Positions 18,956-28,674 are shown, counted from the first letter of the stretch. The stretch is 37,908 bases of DNA from Mycobacterium asiaticum (GCF_001668675.1 NZ_LZKQ01000146.1:1-37908), one strand, 5' to 3'. The notes: a model not told the origin generated them from the sequence alone. Numbers and translations: made by a program.

Positions 18956-20297
18956 CCGGCGTGCGGCGCGGCGCCGTGTGGTGGCCCTGAGCGCCGCCGC
19001 CGCGCTTGTCGTCACGCTTACTTCGAGTTGCTCGTCCTCGCCGACCCCATCGGCCAATGCGGCCAATGCCGGGCACCGGATCGACACCACGACACCGCCG
19101 GGTCTGCGGGCTCAGCAGACGATGGACATGTTGAATTCCGATTGGCCGATCGGGCCGGTGGGTGTGCGCACTCTGGCCGCGGCGGATCAGGTGGAATCGG
19201 TCGAAGCCACCATGGAGACGCTGTGGTGGGATCGCCCGTTCAAGTTGAGCGGGATCTACATCGGCGCCAACGTCGCGACGTTGCAGCTCGTCTCCTCGTA
19301 CGGCGCGCGCCAGGACATCCGCATTCATACCAATGACCTGGGTGAGGTGGACCGGTTCGAACTGGAGACCCAACCCCCGCCGCCGATCAATTCGTGGCAT
19401 GACATCGAGACGGTGCTGAACACCACCGGCGCCCGTTACTCGTATCAGGTCGCGAAGGTCGACAACGGCAACTGTGATCCGGTAGCAGGCGCCAATGCCG
19501 GCGAATCTTTGCCGCTGGCTTCGATTTTCAAGCTCTACGTGTTGCACGCCCTGGCCGGAGCAATTCAGCGCGGGACGGTGTCCTGGGACGACCAGTTGAC
19601 GGTCACCGAGAAGAGCAAGGCCGTCGGTTCGTCGGGCCTGGAACTTGCTCCCGGCGAACAGGTTTCGGTTCGTACCGCGGCCGAGAAGATGATAGCCACC
19701 AGCGACAACATGGCCACCGATCTGCTGATCGGTAAGTTGGGAACCCGGGCCATCGAAGAAGCTCTGGCAACCGCGGGCCATCACGACCCGGCCAGCATGA
19801 CGCCGTTTCCGACCATGTATGAACTCTTTTCGGTCGGTTGGGGTCAGCCCGATCTGCGGGAGCGCTGGAAGCACGCCACGCAACAAGAGCGGGCGGCGCT
19901 GCTGGGGCAGGCGAATTCCACTCCGTATCAACCGGACCCGACCCGGGCCCACACGCCCGCGTCCAATTACGGCGCCGAATGGTATGGCAATGCGCAGGAT
20001 ATCTGCCGAGTGCATGTGGCGCTGCAGGCCGACGCTGTCGGCCGGGCCGCTCCGGTCCGCCAGATCCTGTCGGCCGTGTCCGGGATTCAACTGGACCGTC
20101 AAGTGTGGCCGTATATCGGCGCGAAAGCCGGTGGTCTACCGGGGGATTTGACGTTCAGCTGGTACGCGGTCGACAAGACCGGTCAGCCGTATGTGGTCAG
20201 CTTCCAGCTGAACTGGCCGCGTGATCACGGGCCCACCGTGACCAGTTGGATGTTGAAGGTCGCCAAGCAGGCCTTTGCGATGGTGGCTCCCCGTTAG
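18930..20297 (+). CDS. lpqF: Lipoprotein LpqF, serine beta-lactamase-like
   Basis: 455-residue exported protein. A TTG at 18930 is the best start: it yields a basic region (RRSSRRAARRR), a hydrophobic stretch and a lipobox-like end TSSC at Cys34, and the length is close to the 452 residues I recall for Rv3593. Frames further upstream only duplicate mhuD sequence. The C-terminal half is a class A beta-lactamase-like domain with SIFK (S-x-x-K), SDN in ATSDNMATDLL, and KAGG/DKTG late motifs. An NTF2-like region appears to precede it (GVRTLAAADQVESVEATMETLWWDRPF). The lipobox has Thr at -3, a little atypical. It overlaps mhuD by 26 bp and its stop overlaps the convergent giant gene by 4 bp. Confidence 0.85.
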   Translation: MLGTLRRSSRRAARRRVVALSAAAALVVTLTSSCSSSPTPSANAANAGHRIDTTTPPGLRAQQTMDMLNSDWPIGPVGVRTLAAADQVESVEATMETLWWDRPFKLSGIYIGANVATLQLVSSYGARQDIRIHTNDLGEVDRFELETQPPPPINSWHDIETVLNTTGARYSYQVAKVDNGNCDPVAGANAGESLPLASIFKLYVLHALAGAIQRGTVSWDDQLTVTEKSKAVGSSGLELAPGEQVSVRTAAEKMIATSDNMATDLLIGKLGTRAIEEALATAGHHDPASMTPFPTMYELFSVGWGQPDLRERWKHATQQERAALLGQANSTPYQPDPTRAHTPASNYGAEWYGNAQDICRVHVALQADAVGRAAPVRQILSAVSGIQLDRQVWPYIGAKAGGLPGDLTFSWYAVDKTGQPYVVSFQLNWPRDHGPTVTSWMLKVAKQAFAMVAPR

Positions 20298-23200
20298 GGC
20301 TGCTGCGTCAGTTCGTCGAAGACGCTGAGAGCGGCGTCGAGGTCTGCCTCGTCAAAGACTTCGCACCTGCTGATCTTGTTGCCGTCGAACATCAGCAGGA
20401 TGACATCCCGCCACTCGGCGTCCATACCCTCGCGCGAACTCCCGCGGACCACATGGGTGACCACCGTTCCCAGTTCGCCCAACCGGTGCACCGCCTCGAC
20501 GCGAACGGCTGCCTGCGGTGCGAGCTCCCACGCGACACGGAGTGAACGGCCCAGGTCGCCCTTGCCGACCGCTACCAGCGGTCGATGATCGTCGTCTACC
20601 CAGTCCGTCGTTGTCTCGGGAAGCTCGTGTCGATTGAGCGCGGCATACCCGCTCATCACGAGCGACCAGGTGTGCGCGTACCGGGCCGCTTCGCCGGCGA
20701 GGTAGCGGGCGTCGAGGTCGGCGAACGCTGCGTCGATGTCGTCAGCGTCGAAGCTCACGGCGGTTCGAATCAGGCCGTCCTCGGCGAGTTCGACGACCTG
20801 TAATAGTTCGACGGCAATCGGTCGGCCAGGCGAATCATTGTCTCGATAGCGGACCCGCGTCAGCGAGAGACGAGAGCCTCTGATCGCTATGGCGTCCACT
20901 TCCAACCGCCAGCCACTCGGCGCCGTCTCGAACATGGTTTGTATGACCTTGCGCCGTTCCGGTCCTGCCAAGACATCGCGCAGGCCTATTCGGCGGTCCT
21001 CGAACCGCCCGTCCGCGGCCCCGAGAGCCAGCAGGCCATCCAGGTCGCGGCGGTTGAACGCGTCGATCACACGCTGCCACGCCCGAAGCGCGGGGTTAGC
21101 AAGTTTGTGAGTCAGCCGCTCAAGCTCGGTGAACCGGGCGAGCGCCGCGTCGACGTCCGATTCGTCGAAGATCTCGCAGCGGCTGAGCTGGTCGCCTTCG
21201 AACGTCAGCAGGGCGACCACCCGCCACTCGGCATCTAGGCCGTCACCCGTTGTCGCCTGCACAACGTGGGTGACGACAGCTCCCAGCGCGGCCAATCGAT
21301 GCACCTCCTCGACGTAGATGCTGGCTTGCGGCGCCAGGTCCCATATGGCGCGGAGCGATCGGCCGAGATCGCCCTTCTCGATCCCTACCACCGGTCGATG
21401 ATCGGCATCCACCCAGTCGGGCGACGTCTCGGGAAGCTCATGCCGAGTGAAGGCAGCATAGGCGCTCGTCACAAGCGACCAGGTGCGTGAGTGCGGCGCC
21501 GCTTCCCCGGCGAGGTAGCGAGCGTCGAGTTCTTTCATAGCGCAATCGACGTCGTCAACATCGAACAGGACACGCGCCGCAAGCCGGCCGTCGGCGTCGA
21601 CCTCGGCTATGGCCAACATCTCGCTGTGGAACGCCTCTGGCCGCGTGTCTCGTCCGGTCAGGACCAAATGGCACAGCGTGAGACGTTGCGCGCGTGTCGC
21701 GATGACCGTCACTTTGGCCTTCTTGGTTCCGGTGGCAACTATCGCCTGCAGATCGGCGATCTCGGCGTCTTTACCGTGTCGGATCCCGGCGTTGATGATT
21801 CGCCGTCGGTCGTTGGAGCAGGTGTCCTCCGTCATCATCGCGCCCAACGTCGCCCAGTCCTGTGCTCCGATGCGATCCCAATAGCGCACGGTCGACAAGC
21901 TCGCGATATTTTCTAGCCGTCGAGTCTGCCGCTGCAGTTCGTCGAACCGGGCCAGCGCCACGTCACGGTCTGACTCATCAAACATCTCGAACCGGCTGAC
22001 CAGGTCGCCCTCGACGGTGATGATGTCGACACCCCGCCACTCGGCGTCGAAGCCTTCTCCGGACGTTCCGTCGGCCACCCAGGTGACGACGGCGCCGAGG
22101 TCGCTGAGTTGATCGACGGCCTCGAAGTAGACCCTTCGGTTCGGGGTGAGTTCCCACGAGGCCTGGATGTAGGCGATCACGTCACCAGGCGGGAAGGCCG
22201 TAGCCCGCCGATGATCAATGTTCACCCAGTCGGGTGTGGTCCCGACGAGTTCGTGTCGGTTGACACCCGACAGGGCACGCAAGATACCTGTCCACGCGTG
22301 CGCGTGCGGCGCTGCCTCACCAGCCACGTAACGCTCGTCCAACTCGGCGAACGCTGCGTCCAAGTCATCGACATCGAAGGCGATGTGCGCCGTCATCCGG
22401 TCATCACAATCGATTTCGACCAGCACGAGTGCCTCGGCGTCGTAGCGCTCGGGCAGGGCGTTCCCACCCGAGAATCGAGTCTTATTCAGCACCAGACGAT
22501 CTCCGCGAACCGCCAAAACCTTTGATGCGATGCTGGTCGCTCCCAGCCCCGCGATCGCACCCAGATCGGCGATGACTGCATCGCGGCCGCACCTGCGCCC
22601 GGCGCGCACTACGCGACGACGGTCATCAGTTATTGCATTGTCGGCCAACGCATCCGCGATCACGTCCCAATCACGCACGGTGAATGCAGCCCCGAACCGC
22701 GCACAGGCCCGGCTAGCGGCGTTCTGCAGCCGCCGTGGCCGACGCTGCAACTCCTCGAACCGTGCGAGAGCGGCTTCCAAGTCCGCCTCGTCGAAAACCT
22801 CCCCGTGACTAAATTCGCCACCTTCAAGCGTGACAACGCTGATAACGCGCCACTCAGCGCGCAAACCGTCGTGTGATGTCTCCTGCGCCGCGTGGGCGAT
22901 AACCGCCCCCAAGTCATTCAGCCGATGCACGGTCTCGACATAACTCTGCACATTCGACGCGTGATTCCATGCCGCACTGAGCAGATCAGCCATCTCGCCT
23001 GGGGCAAACGACGCTCCCCGGCGGTGGTCGATGTTAATCCAATCTGCAGTGGTGGCGGGCAGTTCGTGCCGGTTGAGCCCTGCGAAAGCCCGCATGATCG
23101 GCGCCCAGGTATCTGCGTAGGTAGACGCTTCCCCGGCGAGGTAACGCGCATCGAGTTCGGCGAGGGCCGCTTCGAAATCATTCGCCTCGAAGAAAATACA

Positions 23201-26200
23201 CGCTGCGATCTGTCCGTCGGTGTTGAGTTCCAGGATTCCGAGCACTTCCGTCGAAAACGCCGTCGATCCTTCGTCGAGATTGGAGAAGCAGAGACGGTCA
23301 AGGACTAAGCGCTCGCCACGGGTCGCCAGCGCGCTCGAAGCGACAGTCGCAGGCCAGAGGTCAACTACCGCATGCAAATTCGCGATCTGGTCGTCTCGGC
23401 CCTTTCGGACCTCGCGGACAACCGGCCGGCGATCGTCGTTGCAGTAATCTGTGGCGAACAAGTCGGTGATGGTGTCCCACTCGCCGGCAGCGAGGTGCGC
23501 CAGCAAGCGTTCTCCCATCCTGCTTGCCGCGTTGTCCAACCGCCGTACCTGAGGCTGCAATTCCGCGAACCGGGCCAGCGCGGCACCGAGGTCGGCCTCG
23601 TCGAAAACCTCGGAGCGATTGACGAGATCGCCTTCGACGGTCAGCAGATCGACACCGCGCCATTCGGCGTCGAAGCCTTCGCGCGAGCTTCCCAGCGCAG
23701 CATGGGTGACGACCGCCCCTACATCGGTCAGCCGATGCACAACCTCGACGTAGGTGGTGATGTGTTGGTCGAGCTCCCAGCCAGCACGCACGTACGCGAT
23801 CAACTCCCCAGGCGCGTAGCGGGCCGTGCGGCGATGATCGATACTGACCAAATCATCCGGCGTCTGGGGCATCTCGCGGCGGTTCAGTGATGCGTAACCC
23901 CGCGCTATCACCGACCAGGCATGCGCATGGGGACTCGCCTCACCCGCGAGGTAACGCGCATCAAGCTCGGCAATCGCCGACGTAAACTCATTGATATCGA
24001 ACACGATTCGCGCCAGGATGCGCCCGTCGGCACCGACCTCGATAACGTCGAACACTTCGGTGTGGAACGCCTCGGGTCGTCTGTCTCGCGCCCAAGTCTG
24101 CGTGCGGCTCAGAACAAGGCGGTCACCGCGGGTCGCGATGACGTCCGCCGTAGCGGCCTGGACCCCTATGTCCACCGTGGCCGCGATTTCCTCGAGCGCG
24201 GCAGCTCTGCCCCGGCGCAGGCCGGCGTTCACTGTCCGGCGACGGTCCTCGAAGCAAACGTGCTCGGCCAAGAGCGCTGCCATGCCGTCCCAGTCGCGGG
24301 CCGTGAACAGCGCGCGCAACAACTCGCCGGCTCTACTCGCCGCGTTTTCCAGCAGCGGTACCCGCCGCTGTTGAAGCCGCACACTTTCCGCATCGAGTTC
24401 GGTGCGGGCAATGTCGATGTCGTCGAGGTCGAACCAGACGGACCGGGCAAGACGCCCTTCCTCGTCAAGCCTCACCACGTGCAGCATCTCGTCTCGCGGT
24501 GCCCCAGGGTCAACATCGGCGGTTCCCACTTCGACGCGGACGAGGGCCAGCCGCTCGCCTCGTATGGCGAGGACCTCGTAGCTGTAATGAGTGCTGCCCA
24601 TCTCATCCGGAAGACGCTTCAGCTCTTCGGCCCAGGTGCGTGCGGACCGGTCCTCACGCGAGAAGCCGACTACCTTTCGGCGACTTTCGATTTCGATATC
24701 GGTAGCCATCACTTGCTCGACTTCGCTCCACTCCCCGCTGTTCAGCGCGGCGATGAGCCGTCCGATAGCCCGCACGCACTCGTTGCCCGAATCGGCGACC
24801 GGCGCTCTCGGTGGGGCCACCACGACAGAAGGGTCCCCGACTCCCATCACCGCCCGGGCCTTCTCGGCAAGAGCCACAGCGCCTTTGCGGTCATACAAGC
24901 CGGCCGCGCGCTCGGCGGCGGCACGCGCACCCGTCGTATCACCGGCGGGAACGCACACCATCGCCAGCGTCAGACAGGCATCACCGTGATCAAGCAGAGC
25001 ATCGGTCCGCTCGGCGAGGGCAACCGCATCCTGGGCGACGCGCCGCGCTTGCACATAATCACCTGCGCGCGAGAGCAATTGGGCGCGCAGCGCACGCCAT
25101 GCGATCGAGGCCTTCAAGGCATGGCCGGCCAGGCGCTCGCTCTCTGCGCATAGTTCGAAAGCATCGACATCACGATTCAGGGCAAGGCACGCGCGGCCCA
25201 ACATCGCCGCCGCCTCGGCGGCGTCGGCATCAAGGCCCATGCGACGGAATCCGTTGTAGGCCTGGCGCAGATGCGGTTCAGCGGCCGCGGGGTCGTCGGC
25301 GATCAGTTCGACGATCCCGGCAAAATGCTCAACTTCCAGCAGCGCGTGGCGTAGACCGAGTTCGGTGACGCTGCGCCGAGCCGAATCCATCATTCGGCGA
25401 GCAGCGGCAGTCCGGCCGCGGAACGCTTCCAGCACCGCCTGGCACCGCGTGGAGGTCGCCTCGACGGCCGGCGAGTCGGTGGTGATCCGCAGCAGTCGTA
25501 CCACGTCAAGGCACCGACCGCCTGCGCGCGGAACGGGATTCGGTCCCCACAGGGCGGCCAACGGCGCCCCGGCCAGCACCGCGTTGACCCAGCGATGGTC
25601 GTGCGCGCGTCGCGCCGCGGTCAGGGCGTCGTCCAACGCGATTTCGGAGTCGGCGAACCGGCCGAGGCGAGCCAGGCAGCCGGCCCGCACAATATGTGCC
25701 TTGGCTTCCCCTGCGGCATCGCCCAATTCGGCCAGTTGCCGCGCGGCCGACGTCAATGCGACTTCGGTATCGTCCAATCGTTCGGGATGGATCAGCATCG
25801 ACAGCTGTCCGTCGAAGCACGTCGCCCACGCCGCCAACCGGGCCGAAGCCTTTGTCACGTCTTGCAGTTGCGCGATCGCATCCGCTGCCGAAACCATGTC
25901 GCCCGCGGCCAAAAGGGCTTCACAGCGGGCCACCAGCAGCTCGGCTTCCTGCTCGTCGCGGTCCGGCAGCTCGTCGTCCAGTTCCTCGAGCGCGTGCAGG
26001 GCGTGATCGTAGAGGTCGGCGGCGCCCTCGTAGGCGAGGCGGGTCATCGCCTGGTCCCCGGCGCGCCGGCAGTACTCGACGGCTTTGACCGCATTGCCGG
26101 CCCACGCGCATTCGAAGTAGTGATGAGCCAGCTCGGCCAGCAGTTCATCGCCGGCGTGGGGCAGGGTCTCCAACGTGGTGGCAATGCGCTGGTGCAACCG

Positions 26201-28630
26201 CATCCGCCGCACCGAGGCCAGTTCGGCCAGCAGCGACTGACGAACCAGGGCGTGATTGAACCGGTAGTGACCACCGGGTTCCTCGATCAGAATGCCGGCC
26301 TGGCACGCTTCGTCAAACGCATCGACGAGGTCGCTGCCGACCACCTGCTCGACCAGGTCCACCGCGAATCGGCTGCCGACGACGGCGGCCGCGGCGAGAG
26401 CTTTATTGGTCGCGCCCGGCAGCCGCGAAAGTCTGCGGCTGACCGCCTCGCGCACCCCCTGCGGCAGGGTCGTCTGGTCCCACACGCCACCGCTTTCGTC
26501 AACGTGGCGCAGGGCCTCGATAAGAAAGAAGGGGTTGCCACCCGTCACCGACGCCAGCGCGTGCGCTAGTTCCTCGTCGTCGTATCCGGCTTCGGCCACG
26601 TATGCGGTGACGTCGTGCTCATCGAGCCCGCCGAGGCTGAGTCGGTAGGCACTGCCGTCACGGTGTAGGTCGGCGAGCATCGCCGCCAACGGGTGGGAAC
26701 GGTCCAGGTCGGTGCTGCGGTAGGTGCCGATGACCTGCAGGCGAGCGCGCTCACCGAAGCGCAGCACATGCCGCAGCAACAGCAGCGTCGACTTGGCCGC
26801 CCAGTGCAGGTCATCGAGAACCAGCACCACCGGCGCGCTGCGCGACGCAATTTCCAGCACCCCGACGACGGCGTCGAAGAGTGCGTAGCGTTCGGTGTCC
26901 GGGTCGAAACGGGGCGGGTTGACGAGATCGGGTACGACATCACCCAGACCGGGCACCAGCGCAAGCAGCGCCTCGACGCCGCGCAACTCTCGCAGCCGCT
27001 TGGCCCCAACCGACGGCACGAGCGAACGTAGGGCCTCCGCGAACGGCTGGTAGGGAGCGCCGAGGTCTTCGTCGCAACGCCCGTACAGCACCACCGCTCC
27101 CTGGGCGAAGGCCCGCTGCGACCATTCGCCCGCCAAACGTGTCTTGCCCACGCCCGGCTCGCCGGCGACCAGGACCGCGCACGCTCCGCCGATCGATGCC
27201 GTCTGCCATGTCGACAGCAGCTTCTCGAGTTCGGCGCCGCGCCCGACGAACGGCCCGGCGCCCAGCAGCACCGCGGGAAGCTCGGGGTGCTGCATCGGTT
27301 CATCGCTGGTCTGCGGCTGCGCGACGTCGGCGGCGGCGCCGAGCCGCAGCTCGAAGACGTGTTCGGGACGCGCGAGGTTACGCAACTGACGCATGCCCAG
27401 ATCGGCGAGCTCGACATCGTCCGGCAGGGTGTCGATGACCAGCTCAGCGGTCGCTCCCGAGCACAGGATCTGACCACCCTCGGCCAGCGACCGCAGCCGG
27501 GCGGCACGGTTGACCGCGCGACCGAAATAGTCACCGTCGCGCAGCTCGACCTCACCGGTATGCAGGGCGATGCGGACCCGCATGGGTGCGGGCAACGCCC
27601 AGGGCTCGTGGCCGATCGCTTCCTGTAGATCGATGGCCGCGGCCGCGGCCGCGGAGGGCCGGTCGAACACCGAGAACGTCGCATCACCTTCGCCTCGGGT
27701 CTTGATCAACCGTCCCCCGCGCGAGGTGACCACCTGCAGGACCAGCTCGTCGTGCCGCGCAAGCGCCACCGCCATCGCCCCGGCGTCGGCCTCCCAGGCG
27801 GCGGTTGATCCCTCGATGTCGGTCAGCAGGAAGGTGACCGCACGGGTGACCGATGAGAGTTGTTGTTCGGCAACATGATCCAACGAGGGGTCCTGGGCCA
27901 CGATCGCGGCCTCCAGCCGGCGCAGCTCCGGTCCCGGATCCATCCCGAGCTCGTCCGCCAACAGCGCTCGCGCCCGCTGGAAAGCGCCGAGCGCCTCACC
28001 CTGCCTGCCGGACCGGTAGAGGGCCAGCATCAGTTGGCCCCAACGCCTTTCGCGTAACGGCGCATCGGCCACCGCGGCCTCCAGATCGCCGATGACTTCA
28101 GCGGCGCGGCCCGTAGCCAGCACCGCGTCCGCGCGGTCCTCGACCAGTGCGGCGTGGCCTTCGATCCAGCGGGTCTTCTCGGACAGTCCGCGCCGCCCTT
28201 CGGGCAGTTCCGGGATTCCGCGCCATAGCCGCAATGCTTCCTCGAAGCGGGCCACCGCCTGGCTGGTGTCGCCGGCCGTTGCGGCCTCGCGTCCCATCTT
28301 GGCCGCCGTCCGGAAGCGCGCGGCGTCGACTTCGGGCCCCTGCAACGTCCAGCCCGCGCCCGCGGTCACCACCACTCCGTCGCCGAGTGTCCGACGAAGC
28401 GACGAGATGTGGGTCTGCAGAGCCTTGGCGGCGGTGCGCGGCGGGTCATCTCCCCACAGCAGCTCGATCAGCGTGTCCGCCGATACCACCGAACCCTCGT
28501 GCAATCCGAGCAACGTGAGGATGGCGCGCGGCTTGGCGCCCGGGATCGTGACGGGCGCTCCGTGCTGCCAGACGCGCAGAGGTCCCAAAACCCCCAGTTC
28601 CACCGATGGAAGCGTACTCACATCGACCAT
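20294..28630 (-). CDS. Giant SARP-BTAD / class III cyclase / STAND ATPase / NTF2-repeat protein
   Basis: 2778 residues in one uninterrupted frame. The domains are as follows. (1) OmpR/SARP winged helix at about 8-97 (VLGPLRVWQHG, LIELLWGDDPP). (2) BTAD helical domain at about 100-245 (ELGMDPGPELRRLE). (3) Class III nucleotide cyclase at about 262-430, with metal Asp271 (TDIEGST) and Asp316 (GEGD), adenine-type Asp367, and transition-state Asn374 and Arg378 (DYFGRAVNRAAR). (4) STAND/AAA-16 ATPase at about 455-800, with Walker A GEPGVGKT (490-497), Walker B LVLDD (Asp606/607) and GGNPFFLIEAL. (5) TPR-like helices at about 800-1270. (6) Eleven NTF2/SnoaL-like domains from about 1286 to the end. 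The first three parts recall AfsR-like and cyclase-LuxR regulators; the long NTF2 array is unusual. No signal peptide or membrane helix is seen, so it is cytoplasmic. It follows the phosphatase gene by 44 bp and meets lpqF tail-to-tail. Function unknown; probably a ligand-sensing regulator. Confidence 0.9.
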   Translation of the reverse strand: MVDVSTLPSVELGVLGPLRVWQHGAPVTIPGAKPRAILTLLGLHEGSVVSADTLIELLWGDDPPRTAAKALQTHISSLRRTLGDGVVVTAGAGWTLQGPEVDAARFRTAAKMGREAATAGDTSQAVARFEEALRLWRGIPELPEGRRGLSEKTRWIEGHAALVEDRADAVLATGRAAEVIGDLEAAVADAPLRERRWGQLMLALYRSGRQGEALGAFQRARALLADELGMDPGPELRRLEAAIVAQDPSLDHVAEQQLSSVTRAVTFLLTDIEGSTAAWEADAGAMAVALARHDELVLQVVTSRGGRLIKTRGEGDATFSVFDRPSAAAAAAIDLQEAIGHEPWALPAPMRVRIALHTGEVELRDGDYFGRAVNRAARLRSLAEGGQILCSGATAELVIDTLPDDVELADLGMRQLRNLARPEHVFELRLGAAADVAQPQTSDEPMQHPELPAVLLGAGPFVGRGAELEKLLSTWQTASIGGACAVLVAGEPGVGKTRLAGEWSQRAFAQGAVVLYGRCDEDLGAPYQPFAEALRSLVPSVGAKRLRELRGVEALLALVPGLGDVVPDLVNPPRFDPDTERYALFDAVVGVLEIASRSAPVVLVLDDLHWAAKSTLLLLRHVLRFGERARLQVIGTYRSTDLDRSHPLAAMLADLHRDGSAYRLSLGGLDEHDVTAYVAEAGYDDEELAHALASVTGGNPFFLIEALRHVDESGGVWDQTTLPQGVREAVSRRLSRLPGATNKALAAAAVVGSRFAVDLVEQVVGSDLVDAFDEACQAGILIEEPGGHYRFNHALVRQSLLAELASVRRMRLHQRIATTLETLPHAGDELLAELAHHYFECAWAGNAVKAVEYCRRAGDQAMTRLAYEGAADLYDHALHALEELDDELPDRDEQEAELLVARCEALLAAGDMVSAADAIAQLQDVTKASARLAAWATCFDGQLSMLIHPERLDDTEVALTSAARQLAELGDAAGEAKAHIVRAGCLARLGRFADSEIALDDALTAARRAHDHRWVNAVLAGAPLAALWGPNPVPRAGGRCLDVVRLLRITTDSPAVEATSTRCQAVLEAFRGRTAAARRMMDSARRSVTELGLRHALLEVEHFAGIVELIADDPAAAEPHLRQAYNGFRRMGLDADAAEAAAMLGRACLALNRDVDAFELCAESERLAGHALKASIAWRALRAQLLSRAGDYVQARRVAQDAVALAERTDALLDHGDACLTLAMVCVPAGDTTGARAAAERAAGLYDRKGAVALAEKARAVMGVGDPSVVVAPPRAPVADSGNECVRAIGRLIAALNSGEWSEVEQVMATDIEIESRRKVVGFSREDRSARTWAEELKRLPDEMGSTHYSYEVLAIRGERLALVRVEVGTADVDPGAPRDEMLHVVRLDEEGRLARSVWFDLDDIDIARTELDAESVRLQQRRVPLLENAASRAGELLRALFTARDWDGMAALLAEHVCFEDRRRTVNAGLRRGRAAALEEIAATVDIGVQAATADVIATRGDRLVLSRTQTWARDRRPEAFHTEVFDVIEVGADGRILARIVFDINEFTSAIAELDARYLAGEASPHAHAWSVIARGYASLNRREMPQTPDDLVSIDHRRTARYAPGELIAYVRAGWELDQHITTYVEVVHRLTDVGAVVTHAALGSSREGFDAEWRGVDLLTVEGDLVNRSEVFDEADLGAALARFAELQPQVRRLDNAASRMGERLLAHLAAGEWDTITDLFATDYCNDDRRPVVREVRKGRDDQIANLHAVVDLWPATVASSALATRGERLVLDRLCFSNLDEGSTAFSTEVLGILELNTDGQIAACIFFEANDFEAALAELDARYLAGEASTYADTWAPIMRAFAGLNRHELPATTADWINIDHRRGASFAPGEMADLLSAAWNHASNVQSYVETVHRLNDLGAVIAHAAQETSHDGLRAEWRVISVVTLEGGEFSHGEVFDEADLEAALARFEELQRRPRRLQNAASRACARFGAAFTVRDWDVIADALADNAITDDRRRVVRAGRRCGRDAVIADLGAIAGLGATSIASKVLAVRGDRLVLNKTRFSGGNALPERYDAEALVLVEIDCDDRMTAHIAFDVDDLDAAFAELDERYVAGEAAPHAHAWTGILRALSGVNRHELVGTTPDWVNIDHRRATAFPPGDVIAYIQASWELTPNRRVYFEAVDQLSDLGAVVTWVADGTSGEGFDAEWRGVDIITVEGDLVSRFEMFDESDRDVALARFDELQRQTRRLENIASLSTVRYWDRIGAQDWATLGAMMTEDTCSNDRRRIINAGIRHGKDAEIADLQAIVATGTKKAKVTVIATRAQRLTLCHLVLTGRDTRPEAFHSEMLAIAEVDADGRLAARVLFDVDDVDCAMKELDARYLAGEAAPHSRTWSLVTSAYAAFTRHELPETSPDWVDADHRPVVGIEKGDLGRSLRAIWDLAPQASIYVEEVHRLAALGAVVTHVVQATTGDGLDAEWRVVALLTFEGDQLSRCEIFDESDVDAALARFTELERLTHKLANPALRAWQRVIDAFNRRDLDGLLALGAADGRFEDRRIGLRDVLAGPERRKVIQTMFETAPSGWRLEVDAIAIRGSRLSLTRVRYRDNDSPGRPIAVELLQVVELAEDGLIRTAVSFDADDIDAAFADLDARYLAGEAARYAHTWSLVMSGYAALNRHELPETTTDWVDDDHRPLVAVGKGDLGRSLRVAWELAPQAAVRVEAVHRLGELGTVVTHVVRGSSREGMDAEWRDVILLMFDGNKISRCEVFDEADLDAALSVFDELTQQP
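20297..24346 (-). repeat. Five in-frame coding repeats of about 813 bp (paired NTF2-like domains)
   Basis: Five units lie at about 24346-23540, 23539-22730, 22729-21917, 21916-21101 and 21100-20297. Each encodes an A-type domain ending in ELDARYLAGEA and a B-type domain ending in EVFDEAD plus a helix. The ELDARY motif starts at residues 1555, 1825, 2096, 2367 and 2638. DHR starts at 1598, 1868, 2139, 2410 and 2681. E(V/M/I)FDE(A/S)D starts at 1674, 1944, 2215, 2486 and 2757. All three give spacings of 270, 271, 271 and 271. A sixth A-type domain (about 1286-1428, 24775-24347) stands alone before the array. A and B share a D-x-R-R-type motif and the same closing pattern, so they look like ancient duplicates of one NTF2-like unit. 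Confidence 0.9.
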
Positions 28631-28674
28631 CGTCGGTAAGACGATTCAATAGCTGGTCAAGATCGGGTAAAGGT

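Noticed and set aside
18771..20102. 443-codon minus-strand frame opposite lpqF
   Set aside because: A high-GC shadow with no motifs; lpqF has a clear signal peptide and beta-lactamase-like motifs.
20294..28630. Polyketide or non-ribosomal peptide synthetase, or an assembly artefact of joined genes
   Set aside because: No ketosynthase, acyltransferase or adenylation motifs are visible. The frame is continuous and the repeats keep constant spacing, which argues for one real gene.
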